From the NCBI GenBank assembly GCA_016715195.1, contig JADKBB010000004.1:124001-188000 (forward strand): 64,000 nucleotides of DNA, written 5' to 3'. This stretch comes from Candidatus Villigracilis proximus (lineage in GTDB: Bacteria > Chloroflexota > Anaerolineae > Anaerolineales > Villigracilaceae). Positions within the stretch are counted from its first letter, which is position 1, and the number at the start of each line of letters is the position of its first letter. Of the stretch, positions 9,338 to 20,032 are shown one piece after another. A program made the translations under genes and the position numbers. The notes under the pieces are model-generated. The model saw nothing but the letters and a program-made list of their open reading frames with translations. It had not been told where the DNA came from and made no database searches.

Positions 9338-11992
9338 CTACGGCAGATTAAATGCCTTGACTAAAAAGACTGCCATTTGTGCGCGGGTTACATCTGAATC
9401 GGGGCAGTAGACACCTGCACCACAGCCGGAGGTAATGCCATCTGTAACCAACTGTTTGATAAAGGCGGCTGCCCAATAATCAATGGCGACATCGCTGAAG
9501 CCAGTGCTGGCTCCCACGGCGGGCGGACTATAGCTGGAGCCGTTCTTAGCTTTCAAAAGGAAGATTGCTATTTCCGCGCGGGTGACTGCGGCATCTGGGC
9601 AATAATTCCCGGCACCGCAACCGCTGGTGATGCCTTCGGCGGCCAGTTGTTTGATCCACGCGGCGGCCCAATGAGTGGCGGCTACGTCACCGAAGCCGGT
9701 GCTGGCTCCCACGGCGGGCGGAGTATAGCTTGCGCCGTGCATACCTTTCAATAAGAAGACAGCCATCTGATCACGGGTGACGGTATTATCGGGGCAGTAA
9801 ATCCCTGCTCCACAGCCTGCTGTAATACCAGAGGCGAACAATTTCTCAATGTAGGAGAATGCCCAATGATTCGTGGGAACATCACTAAATGTCGGACCTG
9901 TACTCGTCCACTTGGCGTAGAGGGTAACATTAGCATCAAAGGGATAGGTCGCGCCGTCGGCATAGGATGTGCCCGAGCCATTGGCAGCCGTGTTCCAGCC
10001 GGCGAAGGTGTAGCCAGTGCGGGTAAAGCCATTACTGGTCAGTGCGGTGGCAGAACTGGCTGCTTGCGCGGCTGTTGCGCCGCCAGTGGAGCCATTGCCG
10101 TCAAAGGTGACGATTGCATTCGGAGAAATAACTGCAACGAAGGCGTCATCGCCACCGCTATACGCCTGCACGGGAGTGCCCCAGGTGGCACCGCTATTCC
10201 CAGCCACGTACACATTCCCAATGCCATCGACTGCGATGGAGTTGCCAAAATCAGCCCCAATCCCGCCGAGGAAGGTGTGCCATTGCAGCGCGCCTGCGGA
10301 ATTCAGTTTGGCAGCAAATGCATCTTGGTTACCACTATACGCCTGCAAGGGAGTGCCCCAGGTGGCACCGCTATTCCCAGCCACGTACACATTCCCAATG
10401 CCATCGACTGCGATGGACTGGCCATAATCAGCCCCGCTCCCGCCGAGAAAGGTGCTCCAGATCAGCGCACCCGTAGCGGGGTTCAGTTTGGCGGCGAATG
10501 CATCCCAGTTACCACTATGCGCCTGCATGGGAGCACCCCAGCTGACAGTGCTATTGCCTGCTACGTACACGTTCCCACCGCCATCGACTGTAATAGCATT
10601 GATTTGATCATTCCCGCTCCCGCCGAGGAAGGTGTTCCAGGTCAGTGCGCCTGCGGAATCCAGTTTGGCGGCGAATGCATCATTGGTACCACCGCCGAAC
10701 GCCTGCGCGGGAGTACCCAAGTGGCGAAGCTTATAGCCAGCTACGTACACATTCCCATTGCCATCAACCACGATGGAATAGACATAATCAGCCCCGCTCC
10801 CGCCGAGGAAGGTGTGCCAAATCAGCGCACCCGTAGCGGAATTCAGTTTGGCAGCAAATGCATCTTGGTTACCACTATACGCCTGCACAGGAGATCCCCA
10901 GGTAGCAGAACTATAACCAGCCACGTACACGTTCCCACTGCCATCGACTGCGATGGCAGTGCTATAATCCATTCCGCTCCCGCCGAGGAAGGTGTTCCAG
11001 ATCAAGGCACCCGTAGTTGAGTTCAGTTTGGCGGCGAAGGCGTCATAGTTACCGCCGAACGCCTGCATAGGAGCTCCCCAAGTGGCGTTGCTATAGCCAG
11101 CCACGTACACATTCCCATTGCCATCGACTGCGATGGACTGGCCTAATTCAGCCCCGCTCCCGCCTAGGAAGGTGTGCCAGGTCAGCGCGCCTGCGGAGTT
11201 CAGTTTGGCGGCGAATGCGTCAAGGCTACCACCGAACGCCTGCACGGGAGCGCCCCAGGTGGCAGTGCTATACCCAGCCACGTACACATTCCCACTAACA
11301 TCGACTGCGATGGACAGGCCATTCTCAGTCCCGCTTCCGCCGAGGAAGGTGTGCCAGGTCAGGGTCGGGTCAATCGTCAGAGGGTAATGTGAGTCGTAGT
11401 TTCCCAACTTGAAAGACACTTCCTGTCCGCGCACCTGATAGGCAACTTCGACTGCCACACGCTTGCCGTTGATATTTTGCCAGGCGATCGGCGCGCTTTC
11501 AGTCAGTGCGCCGGTTTCAAAGGCGATGCTCAAGGAGCCGTCTTTGTTCAGAGTCAGCGGCGCGTTGTATTTGAGTTTGATATTGCTTACATCGGCGCCT
11601 GCGGCGACGGTATAGGTGGTGGCGTAAATTCCGCTGGCGTTATAGGCCAGGGTCACGCCGTCCCACAAGTTCGCGTATGTCACCTGACTCAGTGCGGCGG
11701 CTTTGCCATCCGCGCTGGCCAGTGAAGCGGATTGCGGCTGCACGCTGTTGGCATTCACAAAATCCACATGCAGGGCGTGACTGCCCGTGGCGGCATACAT
11801 GCCATTGGATGTGAAGCCGAGGATATGTCCGCTGGAGGTGAATTGCAATAACGACGGCGCTTCAGCCGTTTGTGTTGACTCGGTCAACGCGGCGGGAGCG
11901 GCATACGCTGCTGTTGCGGAGCCCAGCACGTTGAAGGTCAGCGCCAGCAGGGTGAGTAAAATGAAAATTGATTTCTTAAATGAATGTTGCAT
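9338..11992 (-). CDS. SBBP beta-propeller / InlB-type repeat / SLH-like surface protein
   Basis: 884 residues. A signal peptide (LLTLLALTFNVLGSATAAYA) is followed by an N-terminal beta domain (about 40-210) of the type that precedes SBBP repeats. Seven SBBP repeats of about 61 residues follow (WHTFLGGSG, then IAVDGNGNVYVAG, then DAFAAKLNSAGA), spanning about 215-635. Next is one Listeria-Bacteroides (flg_new) type repeat (VTFDGNGSTGG to LYAKWT, about 640-705), then three SLH-like modules ending FNLP. SBBP repeats are a known beta-propeller family of secreted proteins; the ligand is unknown. The 5' flank and the 3' third are shared with the adjacent broken gene at 12381-14364, so the two arose by duplication. 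Confidence 0.9.
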   Translation of the reverse strand: MQHSFKKSIFILLTLLALTFNVLGSATAAYAAPAALTESTQTAEAPSLLQFTSSGHILGFTSNGMYAATGSHALHVDFVNANSVQPQSASLASADGKAAALSQVTYANLWDGVTLAYNASGIYATTYTVAAGADVSNIKLKYNAPLTLNKDGSLSIAFETGALTESAPIAWQNINGKRVAVEVAYQVRGQEVSFKLGNYDSHYPLTIDPTLTWHTFLGGSGTENGLSIAVDVSGNVYVAGYSTATWGAPVQAFGGSLDAFAAKLNSAGALTWHTFLGGSGAELGQSIAVDGNGNVYVAGYSNATWGAPMQAFGGNYDAFAAKLNSTTGALIWNTFLGGSGMDYSTAIAVDGSGNVYVAGYSSATWGSPVQAYSGNQDAFAAKLNSATGALIWHTFLGGSGADYVYSIVVDGNGNVYVAGYKLRHLGTPAQAFGGGTNDAFAAKLDSAGALTWNTFLGGSGNDQINAITVDGGGNVYVAGNSTVSWGAPMQAHSGNWDAFAAKLNPATGALIWSTFLGGSGADYGQSIAVDGIGNVYVAGNSGATWGTPLQAYSGNQDAFAAKLNSAGALQWHTFLGGIGADFGNSIAVDGIGNVYVAGNSGATWGTPVQAYSGGDDAFVAVISPNAIVTFDGNGSTGGATAAQAASSATALTSNGFTRTGYTFAGWNTAANGSGTSYADGATYPFDANVTLYAKWTSTGPTFSDVPTNHWAFSYIEKLFASGITAGCGAGIYCPDNTVTRDQMAVFLLKGMHGASYTPPAVGASTGFGDVAATHWAAAWIKQLAAEGITSGCGAGNYCPDAAVTRAEIAIFLLKAKNGSSYSPPAVGASTGFSDVAIDYWAAAFIKQLVTDGITSGCGAGVYCPDSDVTRAQMAVFLVKAFNLP
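10130..11370 (-). repeat. Tandem DNA repeat of about 180 bp encoding SBBP units
   Basis: Seven units with a period of about 180 bp. The block CCACGTACACATTCCCA or a close variant recurs near 10204, 10380, 10560, 10740, 10920, 11100 and 11278. Similarity is high at DNA level, including synonymous sites, which implies recent duplication or homogenisation. Confidence 0.85.
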
Positions 11993-12001
11993 TTTATTTT
12001 T

Positions 12002-12185
12002 TCCTTTTTGAATGTTTCAAATATTGAGTCTGTACAAATTAACCAAACAGAAACGGCAGAAGTAGATTTGGGTCGGGTCACCTCGCGGATATGAATGTTG
12101 ATATTTCCGATATTCTATGGGCAAATACAAAATCTGTGACTGTCGTTGAGCGACAGTCTTGCGCTACCTGTCAAAAATGCAAGTT
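12002..12185 (-). promoter_or_regulatory. Upstream region of the 9338 gene, duplicated at 14373-14555
   Basis: About 180 bp upstream of the 9338 start codon match the upstream region of the 12381-14364 gene closely, with scattered substitutions. It holds a hairpin, GACTGTCG-TTGAG-CGACAGTC, at 12138-12158. Conservation of a long noncoding stretch implies a promoter and possibly a structured leader RNA; the exact elements are not resolved. Confidence 0.6.
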
Positions 12186-12210
12186 GATCTTGTCTGGACG
12201 ACAAAAAACA

Positions 12211-12246
12211 ACAAAATCCGTGAGACGCTGGTCTCACGGATTTTGT
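12211..12246 (-). terminator. Hairpin terminator of the 12381 gene
   Basis: A perfect 16-bp stem (12211-12226 with 12231-12246) and loop GCTG. It lies beyond the palindromic element at 12256-12360 relative to the 12381 stop codon. Confidence 0.85.
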
Positions 12247-12255
12247 TTATGAACT

Positions 12256-12360
12256 TACCACTGTATTCCCAAACCCTAAAGGTCTCATTTCCCTTCGTGA
12301 TTTTGAACTTTTCAAAAAAGACCTTTAGGGTTTTTATAAGAAAAATGTACGGTAGGGAGT
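12256..12360. repeat. MITE-like palindromic element, copy 1
   Basis: A perfect 15-bp inverted repeat (AAACCCTAAAGGTCT at 12271-12285, complement at 12319-12333) sits inside weaker outer inverted ends (TTACCACTGTAT / ATGTACGGTAGG). A related element occurs at 40778-40874 with the same core and outer ends. No coding capacity. It is a likely nonautonomous interspersed repeat. Confidence 0.6.
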
Positions 12361-12380
12361 TATGAAATTACATTTTCTTT

Positions 12381-14364
12381 CTACGGCAAATTAAAGGCCT
12401 TGACGATAAAGATCGCCATCTGGGCGCGGGTTACATCAGAGTCGGGGCAGTAGACACCTGCACCACAGCCGCTGGTGATGCCATCGGCGACAAGTTGTTT
12501 AATGAAAGGAGCTGCCCAATAATCAATAGCCACATCGTTGAAGCCAGTGCTGGCTCCCACGGCGGGCGGACTATAGCTGGAGCCGTTCTTAGCTTTCAAA
12601 AGGAAGATTGCTATTTGCGCGCGGGTGACTGCGGCATCGGGGCAGTAATTTCCACCGCCGCAACCGCTGGTGATGCCTTCGGCTGCCAGTTGTTTGATCC
12701 ACGCGGCGGCCCAATGAGTGGCGGCCACGTCACCGAAGCCGGTGCTGGCTCCCACGGCGGGCGGAGTATAGCTTGCGCCGTGCATACCTTTCAATAAGAA
12801 GACAGCCATCTGGTCACGAGTGACAGAATTATCAGGGCAGTAAATCCCTGCTCCACAGCCGCTAGTGATGCCAGAGGCGAACAATTTCCCAATGTAGGAA
12901 AATGCCCAGTGATTTGTGGGAACATCGCTAAATATCGGACCTGTAATCGTCCACTGGGCGTAGAGGATAACATCGGCATCAAAGGGATAGGTCGCGCCGT
13001 TGGCATAGGATGCGCCCGAGCCATTGGCAGCCGTGTTCCAGCCGGTGAAGGTGTAACCGGTGCGTGTAAAGCCATTGCTGGTCAGCGCTGTGGCGGAGTT
13101 GGCGCTCTGTGCGGCGGTGGAGCCGCCAGTGGAGTTATTGCCATTAAAGGTGACGGTAAAGCTCGCCGCCGGCGCTTCATACGAGCCAATATCGCAGTGC
13201 GCTCCGTAGATATCATCGCCATCGACTGGGCGGACTACGCCATTTTGCGAGGTGTTTAATACGGGGGGATGCTGCGCAAGTGGCATCACTGCCGTTGTCA
13301 ATTGCCGCGCTGGGGCTGAGGAGCGGGAAATATGCCGGGGTGCCGGTGAGAGCGCCGAGATTAATCTCTGCGGCTGTTCTTACAACTGCCCCCCCGCAAC
13401 TTGAATCGGTAGCCAGGCTATCTGAGTTTGTGTTGATTGTGCCATAGCAATTGCCGGGAGCTAGCCGAACAAGAAGTGTGTTATAGAGTGTCACTGCAGC
13501 CAGCAGTGGCTCCACTGGAGGCGCTACTGCCGCTGAAGGTGGTATTCGTCACTGTCAGGGTATTATTGTCATAGGTGTAGATGCCGCCGCCGTAGCTTGC
13601 AGTATTACCGCTGAAGGTGCTGTTCGTCACCTGTGTGGGGGCGGCGCTAGCGTAGATCATGATGCCCCCACCGGAGCCGGTGACGCTATTGTCCTTGAAG
13701 GTGCTATTCGTACGTCAAGTGCCGCCGCCGTTGAGATGCCGCCGCCGTAGACTGTAGTGTTGTTCTGGACTGTACTGTTCGTCACGGTCAATGTGCCAGT
13801 GTTGTAGATGCCACCGGCGTTGGTAGCAGCCGAATTGCTGTCGACGGTGCTGTTCGTCACGGTCAATGTGCCAGCGTTGTAGATACCGCCGCCGTTATTA
13901 GATGAACTGCCGGAAACGACACTGATGTTCGTCACGGTCAATGTGCCGTCGTTGCGGATGATGCCACCATTAGCGCTGGAACCATCATAAATATAGAGAT
14001 TATCAAGGAAGGCGGTTACACCGTTATTTACGGTCATTACCCGTACTACAGCATTGCCTTCAATGTCAACAACCTCAGCTGCGAGTTGGCCATTAATGGT
14101 TACATTTCTATCGATCACCAAAGGCGAGATAAGTGTAATGATTTGTCCGGCAAGCGCCTCGCTGAAATTAATCGTTTCGCCTGGGCAAACATCCACGAGC
14201 GCCTGACGCAGAGAACCCGCGCCGCTGTCGTTATTGTTGGTCACGGTGATCGTTGCGCTGGCGCAGACGGGGGCGCCATACGCCGAGGCGGGCGTGACCT
14301 GTGCTAACATCAGCGTCAGCAGGGTGAGTAGCATAAAAACTGATTTCTTAAATAAAGATTGCAT
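12381..14364 (-). pseudogene. Beta-helix (choice-of-anchor type) SLH-like surface protein, broken by three frameshifts
   Basis: Three overlapping frames together encode one protein. The N-terminus (start 14364) has a signal peptide, then TITVTNNNDSGAGSLRQAL and beta-helix repeats (GGGIYNAGTLTVTNSTV). It shifts frame near 13715, again near 13500 (a doubled C), and again at a run of six G at 13263-13268. The last part is a CDIGSYEAP element, one flg_new repeat (FNGNNSTGG to LYAQWT) and three SLH-like modules ending FNLP. Conceptual translation across the breaks restores an uninterrupted beta-helix, so the damage is recent or a sequencing artefact. It is a partial duplicate of the 9338 gene (same leader region, signal peptide style, flg_new and SLH ends) with a swapped ectodomain. 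Confidence 0.8.
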
Positions 14365-14372
14365 CTTATTTT

Positions 14373-14555
14373 TTCCTTTTTGAATGTTTCAACTATTGAG
14401 TCTGTACAAATTAACCAAACAGAAACGGCAGAAGTAGATTTGGGTCGGGTCACCTCGTGAATATGAATGCTGATAATTCCGATATTCTATGGGCGAATAC
14501 AGAAACTGTGACTGTCGTTCAACGACAGTCTGGTGATATCTGTCAAAAATGCAAG
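14373..14555 (-). promoter_or_regulatory. Upstream region of the 12381-14364 gene, duplicate of 12002-12185
   Basis: It aligns along its length with 12002-12185. The hairpin is kept but differs in sequence (GACTGTCGTT-C-AACGACAGTC, 14510-14530), with paired changes on both arms. This suggests the fold itself matters. Confidence 0.6.
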
Positions 14556-14823
14556 TTTTTAGAAGTACCCATTCATTTTTCTTCTTACACACAGACCCAG
14601 AACTGTTTAATAAGTCTGTTTTTTGACCACAACCGGGTAATAAGGCGCAAGTCTCAACACTTGCACGCTGCATTTGAGTGCAGGTGAGACTCAAAGGAAG
14701 AAAACTAGGGCGGCCTTCCTTCTGGTGAAGTTATTAAACAGGCTCTTAGGGTCTTGCCTCCCGAGTAGTTACGATCTTTTAGAAGTGGATTGGCGCAAAA
14801 TTTATCTCCCCCATAAAACAGAA
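14556..14823. other. Intergenic region without recognised gene
   Basis: It contains a small hairpin (GCAAGT-CTCAAC-ACTTGC, 14647-14664) and no convincing ORF or RNA gene. Short ORFs here lack homology signals and ribosome-binding sites. Confidence 0.4.
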
Positions 14824-14846
14824 GACGCAGCCTATTTGGCTGCGTC
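14824..14846 (-). terminator. Hairpin terminator of the sensor-regulator gene at 14882
   Basis: A 9-bp GC-rich stem (GACGCAGCC / GGCTGCGTC) with loop TATTT, followed on the minus strand by CTTCTGTTTT. Confidence 0.75.
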
Positions 14847-14881
14847 ATTTAGCAATCTACCCGATTTCCGAGTCTGTCTTT

Positions 14882-17238
14882 CTACCCCAACCCCTGCCTG
14901 CGCGCCAGCATGATCGCTTCGCGGCTGTTTTGAACTTGCAGGGCATTAAGAATTTGTCCCATATGATAGCGGATGGTACGCTCGCTCAAATGCAGCAGTT
15001 GCCCGATTTCTTTATAGATCAAACCCTGCGCGGCATAATCCAAGACTTCATATTGCCGTTCGGTCAGTTGTGGCAGCGGAGTGATTGGCGGCTGATTTTC
15101 AACGGGTGTATTCTTAATCGGGTTAATTTCAAATTCGGCCAGCACGCGCGCCGCCAGCCCGGGCGAAAGCACGCTTTCGCCGCGCATGATATTTTTAAGC
15201 AGGCGATAAAAATCCTTGTCATCCAGATTCTTGAGCAAATAGCCCGAAGCGCCGGCGCGTAAAGCGCCAAATAAAGTTTCATCATCCGCAGAAACAGTCA
15301 GCATCACAATCCGCGCATCCGGGAATTCGGCTTTAATGCGGCGGGTCGCCTCCACCCCATTCAGCTGCGGCATATCCACATCCATCAAGATCAGGTCTGG
15401 CAGCAAAGCGCGGGTTTGTTCCAACGCATCCAATCCATTTTCGGCAATGCCCACAATATTAATACCGCGCACACTCAGCAAAGTCCGCAGCCCCTCGCGG
15501 AAAAGTGAATGATCGTCCACCAAAAGGACGCGCCACGCCGGAGCATTTTCAACACCGGATAAGATCCGCGGCACGACGACGGTTAGGCGGGTGCCGCTCC
15601 CAGGCTGACTCTCCGCTGTGAAAGTTCCACTGACACTCGCCGCCCGCTCACGCATGATCTGCAAACCAAAGTGAGCATCGCCCGCCACTGCCAGCGGGTC
15701 GAAGCCAGCCCCTTGATCTTCGATCACCACTTGAATATTTTCCGCCTGTGCTTCAATATAAATCCGCGCCAAATTTGTCCCCGCGTATTTGCGCACATTG
15801 GTCAGCGCTTCTTGAATGATGCGCAATAACTGCAACTCACTCAAAGGCGCCAACTGCAAATCTGGCAGATCATCCGGCAGATACAAGTCCGCTTCAAAGT
15901 TGTATTCAATAAATAAATTGTTGAGATAGTCGCTTAAGACACTAACAAAATCAGCGGCGGGCGGCGGCATTTCTGTCTGCTTTTCCACGCGCAGATCGAG
16001 AATATAACGGCGGACTGTGCTTTGGCCTTTTTGGGCAACGCTGATCAGCCGCGCCAATTCCACCTGAGCCTGACCAATCTTTTGCTGATCGAGCAGCGCA
16101 GAAACCGACTGCGTTTGCACATTAAAGAAGCCCAGCACCTGACCAATATCATCGTGCAAGTCGCGCCCAAGGCGCTCGCGTTCTTCCAGCGCGGCAAGTT
16201 TTCTCTTCTGGCCTTCGCTCTGCTTGCGCAAAGTCACATCCTGAAAGAGCAGCAGCCAGCCTGTATGTCTGCCATTTTTCTCATGCAAAAGAGAAATCCG
16301 CACAGCATAATCACGTGCAACTTCTTCTATATTTAATGTAATTTCTGTTTGATATTGATCCTGCAATTGCAGCGGATTCTCGCCGGGGATAATGTTGGAT
16401 AAGGACTGCCCAATCGCATCCTGCATCCCAGCCGGAAGAAGCGCGCGCGCCGCGGGATTTAAGTCCACAACGCGTCCGCTTTTATCCACGATCAACATCG
16501 CATCGGTCATGCGTTCCAAAATGATGCTGTGCGCCACAGGTTTCAGGTCAAATAAATGCAGGCGCGATAATCCAAACCAATAGAGGAAAACCATGATCGG
16601 GCTGGATAGCGGCCCAAGGTTGAATCCAGCCAGAGGCGAAAATCCCCAAACATTGGCGGTAATCGTTGCAAAAGGAATCAGAACCGCCAGCATAATCACC
16701 GCAAATTCTTTGAAGTGAATTTTTTTCGCGCGATAGGCTGCGATCCACAAAAAGATAACATACAGCCCCATGCCGTAGAGGATTACTTCGTGAATATAGA
16801 TAGAGATCCCGTCTTTATAATCAGGTGACGCAATCGGGTTTACGGTATTTAAAACATAATCATAACGAAACAAGGTGTGATAGCGGCTGCTGAGCGCCAA
16901 AATGCCCATGATCGCTGTTACACCCCATAAGAAACGCATAACACCCTGCCACACAGGCTTCATTTCTTCGGTATATTCCAGCACAAACTTAATCAGCAAA
17001 ACGGGCACGGCGATATACAGCGAAAATTTCAAATTTAGAAACAGAATTTTTGTATTCAGGTCTGGCGCTGAAATCTCAAAAACTGAAACGCCAAAACTCC
17101 CACTTCCAACAGGATAATGCTGCTGAGGGTGTTAAGTGTCGGGATGCGGTTTTCGATCTGACGCAAATATAGCCAGAGTCCGGTCAGCAGCACGCTGCCG
17201 AGCATAAAGAGAATAACGTAGATTTGATAAAGGTCCAA
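14882..17238 (-). CDS. 7TM/PAS histidine kinase fused to NarL-type response regulator (one frameshift)
   Basis: The main frame (14882-17032, 716 residues) holds the last membrane helices, a PAS domain (about 165-270), a HisKA_3 dimerisation helix with phospho-acceptor H293 (RDLHDDIGQ), a HATPase domain, a receiver domain (VLLVDDHSLFREG; phospho-Asp in LMDVDMPQLNG) and a C-terminal LuxR/NarL helix-turn-helix (LTERQYEVLDYAAQG). The first membrane helices lie in another frame from a TTG near 17238. Adding one T to the five-T run at 17078-17082 joins the two frames into a continuous HisKA_7TM-like N-terminus. NarX and NarL functions are normally separate proteins; here kinase, receiver and DNA-binding head form one membrane protein. 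The start codon is uncertain, as no strong RBS was seen. It lies within the surface-protein array and may control it (inference). Confidence 0.82.
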
Positions 17239-17619
17239 GAGGGTTTGCTTTTCCGTTTAGCTCAAAGAGATGTAATACGCTTGAATATAAATCATGTATA
17301 AGGTTGAGTTTACCTGATTTTGTAAAAGCACAAAGGGTGAACCCGTAAAAAGAAACAGGCAGTTTGTCATACTCTGTCACACTCTTTAGAACAGAACGTA
17401 CGCAAGACCAGGAATCCATCCCCTACTCCACGCAAGTTTCTGCTAATTTCGGAACAACTCGCGGACAAAAAAATCATCTTGATCAAGCTGGCAATAAAAA
17501 CATGATACATCCCGAATTTAATTTGGGACGCTGACGAGCACGGATGGACGCGGAACAGGACAAAAATCCGCGTTTTCAGCGTTTTGCTTTGCGGGAGTTC
17601 CATCTGCTCTTAAAAAATA
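17239..17619. other. Intergenic region with host-type imperfect repeats
   Basis: About 380 bp without a supported gene. The segment 17547-17619 (GCGGAACAGGACAAAAATCC and onward) is shared with 23828-23870 downstream of the 24027 gene, so the 3' flanks of the two surface genes are related. Confidence 0.5.
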
Positions 17620-17654
17620 AACTCACCCACGAAACCTTAATTTCGGGGTGAGTT
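17620..17654 (-). terminator. Hairpin terminator of the 17683 gene
   Basis: AACTCACCC-A-CGAAA pairs with TTTCGGGGTGAGTT around CCTTAA. The same hairpin follows the 24027 gene. Confidence 0.85.
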
Positions 17655-17682
17655 ATGTTTACACTACAAAATAAATTTACGC

Positions 17683-20032
17683 TTACGGCAGATTAAACGC
17701 TCTGACCAGGAAGACCGCCATCTGTGCGCGGGTGACTGAGTCATCTGGGCAGTAGTTGCTATTGCCGCAACCGGCAGTGATGCCCTCTGCCACCAACTGC
17801 TTGATGAAAGCCGCAGCAAAGGCATCGGTGGCGACATCGTTGAAGCCGGTACTGACTCCCACGGCGGGCGGACTGTAACTGGAGCCGTTCTTGGCTTTCA
17901 GTAAAAAGACTGCCATTTGTGCGCGGGTGACTACGTTATCCGGACAGTAGTTACCGCCGCCACAACCGCCAGTGATGCCTTCGGCGGCCAGTTGTTTGAT
18001 CCATGCGGCTGCCCAATAATCGGTGGCGACATCGCCGAAGCCGGTGCTGGCTCCCACTGCAGGCGGCGCATAGCTTGAGCCGTGAATTCCCTTCAATAGG
18101 AAGATCGCCATCTGTGCGCGGGTGACCGAGTTATCGGGACAGTAGATGCCCGTGCCACAGCCGCCGGTGATGCCTGCTGTATATAAACGTTCAATATAAC
18201 TATTTGCCCAGTAGCTATATGGAACATCGGTAAAGATGGCTGTCTTGCTCACAGTGTAACTTTCACCAACAGTAAAGCCGGCGGACAGTGGATTAAGACC
18301 TGAGTCTAGAATGGAGTCATTATCCAATACATCCAGACGGATCGTGCCGCTGCCAACGCCGGTGTTGACGCCAACAGCGTAGACACTGCCTGAGCCGCTG
18401 ATTCCGCTAACGGCGGCGGTGGATACGCCGCTTGTCGTCAGGGAGAAATCGGTTAAGTCCACACCGGTCACAGGTTCTGAAAAAGTGACGGTGAAATTCA
18501 CACTGGTGGAGCTGGTTGGGTTTGTAGATGCACGGGCAGAAGATGTGACTGTGGGGGCGGTAGTATCAGGCGCTTCATACGCGCCGATATCGCACACGGC
18601 TGTGTTATTTCCATCACCATCCTGCGGACGGGTGACTCCGTTTTGAGAAGTATTACTGACTGGCGCGGCGATGCAGGTTGCGTCACTGGCTGTGTCGATG
18701 GCGGGGGAACCACTGTTGAGGGGCAGATATGCTGGAGAACCTGTCAGCGTGCCGAGGTTTGGGTCTGAACCGATGACGTTGTTGGAAGCGCCATTGGTGA
18801 GTCCGCAGGCTTCTGCTCCGGTGGATTTGAGCAGGTTATGACTCGAGCCTGCGCCAATGCTGCTGGTGCCGGATAATATACAGTCGCCGCCGTTGTTATT
18901 TGCAATGATGGTGTTTTTGAGGGTCAACGTATTATTATAGATATGAATGCCGCCGCTATTGCCGTCGGGCGCTATATTCCCGGAGAGTGTGGCGTTGGTA
19001 AGGGATACACTGCCAAAGGAGAATATCGCGCCGCCCCGGCTGGTTGTGCTGTTACCAGAAAATGTGCTGTTCGAAACAACCAGAGAACCGCTGCCTGAAA
19101 AATAGATGGCGCCCGCGTCATTGCTGGCTGTGTTATTTAAGAAAGCACTATTTGAAATTTCAGCGCTAGCATTATTAATCGTGATCGCCCCGGCAAAGTC
19201 GGCTTGATTGTTTGTGAAGGTTGAGCCGCTAATGGTGAATACACCGCCACCCTGACTATTAATAGCTCCTGAACTGTCGAAGGCAGTGTTTCCCGAAAAG
19301 ATACTGTCGGAAATAATGAGCGTTGCAACGCTATTGTTAATTGCGCCGCCGCTATTGGACGTGGATTCATTTCCATTAAATGTAGTATCTGATATGGTGG
19401 CTGTGCTGGAGCCGGAGTTTAAAATGGCGCCCCCAAAATATGTGGCCGTATTATTGGAGAAGGTGCTGTTGGTAATGGTTAACACCGCGGCGGCACTCGC
19501 TGAAGAAACGCCGCCACCACCGTTTGAGACGGCAGTTGCGGTGCTGTCTGAGATGATACAGTTATCAATCGTCAGGATACCATAACTTTCGATGGCGCCG
19601 CCGCCGCTGACGGAATTCATGCCTTTGGTTAATGTGATGTTTTGCAGGGTCAGGTTTCCGACGCCAGACACAGACAATAATTGCACATCTCCTGTGCCGC
19701 TATTATCTGTGTCACCACTGAGGGTGATGGCATTCCCGCCGTCAATCGTCAGTGTGCCATCGTTATATATCGTAGGTAGAGTGGAGCCAAGACGGATCGT
19801 TCCGCTTACGCTAAAAGTGATGGTATCGTTTGACGGCGCATTGGAGGCCGCAATGATCGCTTCTCTTAAGGAACAATGTGTGCCATTACAGGTGCCATCA
19901 TCCACGTCATTGAGTTGAGTTGACAACAAACGCGCTCGCATACGCAGGTGTGACTGGCGCAACAGTGATGGCAGACAGCGCCAGCGCGGCAGCCAGGAAA
20001 AAGATCGAAAAAGCTCGAATATTAATTTTCAT
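17683..20032 (-). CDS. Beta-helix / Ig-like / SLH-like surface protein with frameshift after the signal peptide
   Basis: The true start is the ATG at 20032, preceded by GGAGG and followed by a clear signal peptide (FFLAAALALSAITVAPV, then TPAYASA). That frame stops after FVVNSTQ, and the body continues from STQLNDVDDGTC in another frame; the break lies at about 19910-19923. The body has a CSLREAI element and beta-helix repeats (GGGAIESYGILTIDNC and similar). A CDIGAYEAP element follows, then an Ig-like domain (VNFTVTFSEPVTGVDLTDFSL) and three SLH-like modules ending FNLP. About 780 residues if repaired. The Ig-like and SLH parts resemble the 37662, 24027 and 26210 proteins. Confidence 0.82.

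Noticed and set aside
9075..9410. Plus-strand ORF of 111 residues upstream of the 6193 gene
   Set aside because: It runs over a terminator hairpin and into antisense SLH sequence; composition is that of AT-rich noncoding DNA.
9866..11020. A 384-residue plus-strand ORF opposite the SBBP repeats
   Set aside because: It is antisense to a well-supported repeat gene, mirrors its period, and has no signal peptide, motif or ribosome-binding site.
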